Below are positions 59,044 through 64,000 of a stretch of 64,000 nucleotides of DNA, in pieces. How positions within the stretch are numbered: the stretch's first letter is position 1; every line of letters begins with the position of its first letter. The stretch is from the NCBI RefSeq assembly GCF_011044975.1, contig NZ_JAAKZV010000002.1:79453-143452 (forward strand), read 5' to 3'. The position numbers and the translations under genes are program-made. The DNA is from Streptomyces coryli (GTDB lineage: Bacteria; Actinomycetota; Actinomycetes; Streptomycetales; Streptomycetaceae). The notes below the pieces were generated by a model that searched no databases, was not told where the DNA came from, and saw only the letters and a program-made list of their open reading frames with translations.

Positions 59044-61215
59044 CTAGGGCTGCTGGCGTGAGCGCAGCAGTGTCAGTTCGGTGCGGGCTTGCCGGGTGGT
59101 GGGGTCGTCAGGGCCGTATCGACGGTCGCGTATGGCAAGGACCTGCGCGAACTCGCCTTGCGCCTCTGCCCGTTGGCCGTTCTCCCACAGGCTCGTGGCG
59201 CGCTGCCACTTGGCGTCGAGGACGACGGGGTGTTCGCGGCCGTTGGTGCGCACGAGATCTGGCAGGCAGGCGTCCAGCGCCTCCAGCGCTGCGGTGTGGT
59301 CGCCAGTGCGGGCCAGAAAATCGGCGATGCAGCAGCGTGTCTCAAGGGTGTTGATGTGGTCCGGTCCCAAGTGGGCTTCCTCCAACTCGAGGACCTCACG
59401 TGCTTGGCGTACGGCTTCGTCTAGATCCCCCATCGCCGCGACGATGCATGCGATGACGCGACGGGTGTCGAGTGTGTTCATCGCAGTAGGACCCAGGTGC
59501 ACCTCCCGATCTGCCAGCAACGCACGGAACTGGTCGAGGGCGTCGGCTAGGTCGCCTCGGCGGCGGGCGCAGGAGGCGAGGTTATGCCGGATGACGTGCA
59601 GTCCCTCGTCCCCAGCGGGAAGTAGCGCCTCGTACTCGGCGAGGAGGGCCCGGAAAGCCGCTTCTGCGTCGCCGGGTTGCCCCATGAGCATGGTGTAGAA
59701 GGCGATGTTGTGACGAAGCGATCGGTTATACTCCAAAGGATCACCACCGGCATCATCCCCCTGACGCTCAAGCTCGCGTGACAAGAGGGCGATGGCTTCC
59801 GCGTAGCGATGCCGGTCGGCCAGAGCGGAAGCGCGGAGGAAGACGCTCTCGAGGAGCCCGGCGTCGAATGCTTGGTGGAACGCCCTGCGCTGATGCCATT
59901 GGGCCTTCCCGGCAATCCGGGGTATTTGATTGGTACTGGCGTGCTGGAAGACGATGTCCCATGTCTCGGCAGGGATAGTGGCTTGGTGGGGCTGGTCGAC
60001 GAGGTAGTCGAAGGCGATGAACCGTGCGCTGTGCGCTCCCGTCCCCGACGGTAGTAGCAGGCTGCTGGCGCCATGTACCGGCTGCAGTGCCCAGTGCCAA
60101 GCTTCCTCCAGCGACTCCGGCCGAAGCGCGTGTCCACCCCGTGCCGCCAGATAGTGATGGTGAAGCTCCTCCAGCAGCTCCCGGGAAGCTGGCTCGTCCA
60201 GGCCTATGCGGCGACAGTCCACGGCCGCGGCCACCAGGGCCGCCGCACGTGGATGGGTACCGGCTTCCCACGCCGCCTGCCAGTCCTCGAGAAGTTCCGG
60301 GCCGGCGGCGAGCATCTCGGCCAGTCCGAAGGCATGGGTGTGGCGTAGCGCCCGGGCGATGCGGGGATCTTCTGCGAATGAGGACGCGGCTTCCAGCTCC
60401 TGAGGCGACCAGATCCTGTCGAGACTGCAGATGTGTGCCCGCTGCAGCACATCGCGACTCGCCCGCCATGCCGTCCGCTCCTGCTCGTCACCAGCAGGTT
60501 CGCGGCGGGCCGTGAAGCGCTGGTATTGGGAGGAGCGGATCGTGGCGACCCGTATCACCTCCGGACGGGCCGTCAGCTCGCTCAGCAGCTGTGGGCTGAG
60601 GCCGTCCAGGCCTAGAAAGCACTCGAGATCATCCAGCCACAGCACTGCCGGCTCCGTGAGACGGGATACGTACTCAACAAGCGGAATTACGGCGCTACGA
60701 TCCACGGGCACCGCCAGACGATGCGAAGGAAGAACAGCCCGCATCGCTTCAAAAGCAGATCGCGACTTGCCTGCCGTGGACTCTCCTACGATCAGCACGA
60801 ACACCTCGTGAGCCACAGCCGTCCGCAACGCATCGTCGATCTCGCGGGGCACGTAAGCGGGAAGGCGGCCGCCATTCGGTGACGCCTGATCCCCTTGGTC
60901 GCTGCGCGCCGGATGCACACCCAGCCGGATAGCGTCGCTCACGTCTGCCACCCGCGGCAGAAGACTACGTGCACCGGATACGGAGACTGCTTTGGCCACC
61001 TGCCCGCGCTGGATTGCCGAGCGCTCGAGCCATGCCTGCGTCCGGCTGCCGACAAACACTGTGCATGCGCTGACCGCACCCCCAACCGGCACAGCCCATA
61101 CCCGGGGCAACCACACGGCCGCGATCAGTGCACTACCCACTCCGAGCGCACCGCACAGCGCCAGCGTCCCCCACGCAGCTGCGTGCCGCCACCAACCCTG
61201 GAACAACGACCCCAC
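59044..61215 (-). CDS. Membrane-anchored STAND NTPase with TPR repeats, 723 aa
   Basis: The protein has two N-terminal transmembrane helices (about 14-35 and 40-56), then a P-loop NTPase core with VFVLIVGESTAGKSRSAFEA (Walker A about 144-151), EPAVLWLDDLECFLGLDGLS (Walker B about 191-198) and VIRVATIRSSQYQRFTARRE. From about residue 460 TPR units follow (YNRSLRHNIAFYTMLMGQPG, GLHVIRHNLASCARRRGDLA, TLDTRRVIACIVAAMGDLDE, TLETRCCIADFLARTGDHTA). NTPase-TPR proteins are signal-sensing switches used in regulation and defence. The start is a GTG at 61215. Confidence 0.78.
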   Translation of the reverse strand: MGSLFQGWWRHAAAWGTLALCGALGVGSALIAAVWLPRVWAVPVGGAVSACTVFVGSRTQAWLERSAIQRGQVAKAVSVSGARSLLPRVADVSDAIRLGVHPARSDQGDQASPNGGRLPAYVPREIDDALRTAVAHEVFVLIVGESTAGKSRSAFEAMRAVLPSHRLAVPVDRSAVIPLVEYVSRLTEPAVLWLDDLECFLGLDGLSPQLLSELTARPEVIRVATIRSSQYQRFTARREPAGDEQERTAWRASRDVLQRAHICSLDRIWSPQELEAASSFAEDPRIARALRHTHAFGLAEMLAAGPELLEDWQAAWEAGTHPRAAALVAAAVDCRRIGLDEPASRELLEELHHHYLAARGGHALRPESLEEAWHWALQPVHGASSLLLPSGTGAHSARFIAFDYLVDQPHQATIPAETWDIVFQHASTNQIPRIAGKAQWHQRRAFHQAFDAGLLESVFLRASALADRHRYAEAIALLSRELERQGDDAGGDPLEYNRSLRHNIAFYTMLMGQPGDAEAAFRALLAEYEALLPAGDEGLHVIRHNLASCARRRGDLADALDQFRALLADREVHLGPTAMNTLDTRRVIACIVAAMGDLDEAVRQAREVLELEEAHLGPDHINTLETRCCIADFLARTGDHTAALEALDACLPDLVRTNGREHPVVLDAKWQRATSLWENGQRAEAQGEFAQVLAIRDRRYGPDDPTTRQARTELTLLRSRQQP

Positions 61216-61345
61216 CTTCCAGGCATACGCTGTGCCTCGCTTCTACCGCAGCAGCATGGGACCGGGAACCCCTGCGGGTGTCGAGTGGCCTTAACGGTTC
61301 GATCTGGCCCCAGTTCCGGCCTCGAGTGGCCCCAGGGAGGCTTGC

Positions 61346-62132
61346 TCAGCTTGCGGACGCTGCGCCTGAGGTCATGTCGTATTCGTCGACATCCAGGACC
61401 GTGCCGGTGTCGGCAAGGAAGTTCAGCATCTCGCGGTCCAGGCGCCAGCCGAAGAGGTTCGGCCTGGCGGCGGCGTTCCTGTCTGAGCTTGCCGGCCGGC
61501 GGAAGTAGCGGACGATCTGCAGCACCGCGACGTTGCCGGCCTCGGGCTCTCGGTTCAGTTGGCGCACGAGTTCGGCGATGCGGGAGGCGTAAGGTTGAAG
61601 GCTCAGGGACGACAGGATCGGGGGAGTGCTAGCTCCCAGTCTCTCCACTGCCGCCGGATTGCCACAGGTCGCTCTCTTCGTACTGTCCTGGAACAAGGGA
61701 ATCACCGGGTTGGGAATGCGGAACCCCTTGGCCCAGAAAGGGTCGGTGTCGTGGCCGTAGACGGTGGTGAGCAGAACGGCTCCCTGCCCGTCACCTGTCC
61801 GGTCAACTGCAGATCCCTGGACAGGTGCCGATCGGCTGGGTGAAGCCGCGGAGTTTGCGAGTCTCGTCATAGCCGGCGAGCTCGTACACCGTCTCCCGGG
61901 CCACAAACCCACCGTTCGCTGCAGCTGCAACGATCGCTTTAACTAGGGAGGGGTTGCGCACCATCAGCACGTCCATGAACGCTGCCAGCGACTCCGCTGT
62001 CCAAGTGCCTTCCTTGGGTTGGTCGTCGGTCGATGTCTCGCCCAATTGCTCCAGGTCGCGGACCGAATCCTCGTCCGCGTTCAGTTCGAGCAGTTCCTTG
62101 GCCCAGCAGAGCAGTTCACCTGGAGTGAGCAT
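61346..62132 (-). pseudogene. Hypothetical protein split by frameshifts
   Basis: From an ATG at 62132 behind GGGGGAG the frame reads MLTPGELLCWAKELLELNAD to VARETVYELAGYDETRKLRG and FTQPI, then stops at about 61803. Another frame carries VLLTTVYGHDTDPFWAKGFR, IPNPVIPLFQDSTKRATCGN and NLFGWRLDREMLNFLADTGT to 61346. Two indels around 61800-61840 separate them. Repaired, the protein would have about 260 residues with a winged-helix-like middle. It is unrecognised. Confidence 0.5.
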
Positions 62133-62508
62133 GTATAGCTCCCCCCGGCTCGTTCCCGCAGCTCCAGGATGAGTTCGGCACGGGAGCGGGGCGGGATGTC
62201 GTACCCGCGGCTGGTCCACCGGTCCTGGGACTGCCGCAGGCTTGGGTGACACCACCGTGTCTGGCCAGGTTCCGACTCGTCCGGTTCGCAGCTCGCGCGC
62301 ATTACCAAGCGCTCCTGACCGCGCCGACATGATCCGATGCCACTTGAATGCCTATGTGGGTGTCGGTGCAGGTCGACTAGTTTCCCGAGTGTGATGTGGT
62401 CGCGGTGTGGTCGCATCCCCTACGCCATGATCCGCCAGCTGTTGCGCCGGGGCGCCGCCCTGCCACGGTGGACGCATCCAGATGCACCACCGAGTGGAGG
62501 TGACTGTT

Positions 62509-63735
62509 GTGATCGCTCTTCCTGAGCGTGGCCGCGTCTACCGGCGCTGCGGCTGCCGCACCACGGGCGGCAGGCAGCTCGGTGCCCGCTGCCCGAAACT
62601 CAACGAACCCGGTCGGCACGGAAGCTGGGCCTACGCCGTGGATCTGCCGTCTGCGGACGGCCGCCGCCGTACCCGGCGGCGAAGCGGCTTTCCCAGCCGG
62701 ACTCGAGCCGTGGAGATGCTCGCCCGGCTGCTGGAGGCCGAACGCACCGGTATCGACGATGACCCTCGCCTGCGCGTCGACGCCTACTTGCTGGAGTGGC
62801 TGCATCTGAAGGAGCAGCAGCTCAAGCCCACCACCTACCGCCACTACCGGCAGTATGTGCACCGTGACCTGATCCCCGCCTTCGGCCGGCTCCGCCTGAC
62901 ACAGCTGCGCCCGCGGCACATCTCCGCCTTCACCGACGCCCAGTTGGCGGCCGGTCGGGGCCGCACCACCGTCTACCGGTGCACCGCCGCCCTTTCCAGC
63001 GCCCTCGGCCACGCAGTACGTATCCGGCTCCTCGCCCACAACCCCGCCGCGCACTCGCTCATGCCCCGGCCGGTGCCGCCGGAGCGGCTGTGCTGGAGCC
63101 CCGAGCAGTCCGCGGCGTTCCTGGTCCACAATCACGCTCACTATGGCGACCGGTTCACCGATCTGTTCGAGGTGCTGCTGGGCACCGGGCTGCGGCGCGG
63201 CGAGGCGCTCGGCCTGCACTGGGCGGACGTGTACCTGGCCGAGCGGGTGCTGTTCGTGCGCTGGACTCTCACCGCCATCGACAACAACGCCCTGCACCTC
63301 GGTCCGCCCAAGACCAAGGCCAGCCGGAACTGGGTGGCCTTGGCTCCGCGGGTGGCGCGCGCCCTGCACCGACAGGCCGCTCTGCAGATGTCGGCGCTCC
63401 CGCCCGGAGCCCCGCTCGAGGGACTGGTGTTCGCTGCCTCCGACGGTGCTCCGCTGCGGCCGCAGTATGTGCTGGAGCAGCTGCGGCGCCGTGCCGAAGA
63501 GGCCGGCGTGCCTCGGATCGGGGTGCACGACCTGCGGCACACCGCCGCCACCATCATGCTCAGCTCCGGAGTGCCGCTCGCGGTGGTGTCCAAGACGCTG
63601 CGGCACTCCACCCTGGCCACCACGGTGAATATCTACGGGCACCTGCTCAAGCACGCCGCCCGGGACGCCGTCACCACACTCGGTCACGCCCTGGACCAAG
63701 CCGGACCGAACCCCGGAGGCCTGCGCGCCGCCTGA
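62509..63735 (+). CDS. int: Tyrosine-type site-specific integrase
   Basis: GGAGGTGA precedes the GTG at 62509, so that start is preferred over the ATG at 62482. The 408-residue protein has an arm-type N-terminal region (RRCGCRTTGGRQLGARCP), a core-binding domain (DAYLLEWLHLKEQQLKPTTY, RLRLTQLRPRHISAFTDAQL) and a catalytic domain. The catalytic residues are the Arg in LLGTGLRRGEALGLHWAD, Lys in LGPPKTKASRNWVALAP, HxxR in IGVHDLRHTAATIMLSSGVP and Tyr in TVNIYGHLLKHAARD. All catalytic residues are present. It ends 100 bp from the tRNA-Pro, which is surely its attB. No xis gene is visible. Confidence 0.9.
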   Translation: MIALPERGRVYRRCGCRTTGGRQLGARCPKLNEPGRHGSWAYAVDLPSADGRRRTRRRSGFPSRTRAVEMLARLLEAERTGIDDDPRLRVDAYLLEWLHLKEQQLKPTTYRHYRQYVHRDLIPAFGRLRLTQLRPRHISAFTDAQLAAGRGRTTVYRCTAALSSALGHAVRIRLLAHNPAAHSLMPRPVPPERLCWSPEQSAAFLVHNHAHYGDRFTDLFEVLLGTGLRRGEALGLHWADVYLAERVLFVRWTLTAIDNNALHLGPPKTKASRNWVALAPRVARALHRQAALQMSALPPGAPLEGLVFAASDGAPLRPQYVLEQLRRRAEEAGVPRIGVHDLRHTAATIMLSSGVPLAVVSKTLRHSTLATTVNIYGHLLKHAARDAVTTLGHALDQAGPNPGGLRAA

Positions 63736-63794
63736 TGCCCCAGAGGCGCAGCGAATGCGACCACCTGGCGACCACTCGACCCCAAAACGAGATC

Positions 63795-63824
63795 AGCGGC
63801 TCTGCCCCTGTGGGCAAAGCCGCT
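63795..63824. terminator. Terminator hairpin between int and tRNA-Pro
   Basis: A 13-bp stem (one mismatch) runs AGCGGCTCTGCCC / GGGCAAAGCCGCT with a 4-base loop. On the minus strand GATCTCGTTTT follows, so it mainly terminates the tRNA transcript and also faces the end of int. Its right arm is duplicated at tRNA fragment 2. Confidence 0.7.
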
Positions 63825-63834
63825 GGTCACCGTG

Positions 63835-63908
<74 letters not shown>

Positions 63909-64000
63909 GTGCCCGTCCGACCTGGGGTTTCCCCCGGCCGTTCGTGCACGAGAACCATACCGCACTCGGGGGGGTGGCAGGCAAAACGGTTTGGGGTGGG

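Larger units (their letters stand above)
47254..63834. mobile_element. Putative integrative island 3 at tRNA-Pro
   Basis: The stretch is bounded by tRNA fragment 3 and the intact tRNA-Pro, with a full-length tyrosine integrase just inside the tRNA end, the classic layout. It carries the radical SAM/nuclease-NTPase operon, a STAND-TPR gene, several orphans and IS debris. No excisionase, replication or conjugation genes were recognised, so it is probably not self-transmissible. The boundaries are inferred from the att-like repeats. Confidence 0.65.

Noticed and set aside
47254-63834. Island 3 as a self-transmissible AICE
   Set aside because: No RepSA/prim-pol, FtsK-like tra, spd or xis gene was recognised.

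Overview
The window looks like a chromosomal stretch of a Streptomyces or close relative. GC is high throughout, GTG and TTG starts are common, and the families are typical of that genus (DrrAB exporters, AraC/PadR/TetR/LacI regulators, ABC sugar uptake, Tat-exported PhoD phosphatase). It splits into a left, more ordinary part (1-25 kb) and a right, strongly accessory part (25-63.9 kb). The right part ends at an intact tRNA-Pro(GGG) on the minus strand with a tyrosine integrase beside it.

Left part. A ProP-type osmolyte transporter runs off the left edge. It is followed by a VOC protein and two damaged secreted or hydrolase-like genes. Next come two paralogous DrrA/DrrB export pairs (4850-6612 and 7646-9444) separated by a RibD-C/DHFR-like reductase. 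The second pair sits in a PadR-DUF1048-DUF1048-DrrA-DrrB operon with a dyad over its promoter. A TetR gene with two palindromic operators lies divergently. From 13.0 to 24.8 kb there is a catabolic or modification cluster: an FAD oxidoreductase, two PhyH dioxygenases, a complete sugar-type ABC importer, three AraC regulators and a PhoD phosphatase. A short shared motif (GTGCA core) lies upstream of four of these genes and suggests one AraC regulon.

Right part. Three partial copies of the tRNA-Pro 3' end (about 25.14, 34.4 and 47.25 kb), all in the orientation of the intact gene at 63.8 kb, divide the region into three apparent islands, as expected from serial integration at one tRNA. Island 1 (25.1-34.4 kb) carries a LacI-controlled operon: BtpA-like protein, PfkB kinase, ribose-type ABC importer, phosphotriesterase-like hydrolase, amidotransferase-like protein and TenA. 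Island 2 (34.4-47.25 kb) is a graveyard: truncated response regulator, SDR, Dcm and SAM methyltransferase pieces, and an IS21-like element whose istB is split by a 3.6-kb tyrosine-recombinase transposon. It also holds an orphan Imm21-like gene and a MerR-controlled hydrolase-VOC fusion. Island 3 (47.25-63.8 kb) looks like a defence island.

The most interesting unit is the overlapping three-gene operon on the minus strand at 57156-51798: a radical SAM enzyme, a 136-residue protein resembling DUF6375, and a 1324-residue protein with a probable PD-(D/E)xK nuclease domain fused to a STAND/NACHT-type NTPase. A second, membrane-anchored STAND-TPR protein (59044-61215) and a membrane coiled-coil protein lie nearby. 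I infer an anti-phage or other conflict role from architecture and island context; nothing in the sequence proves it.
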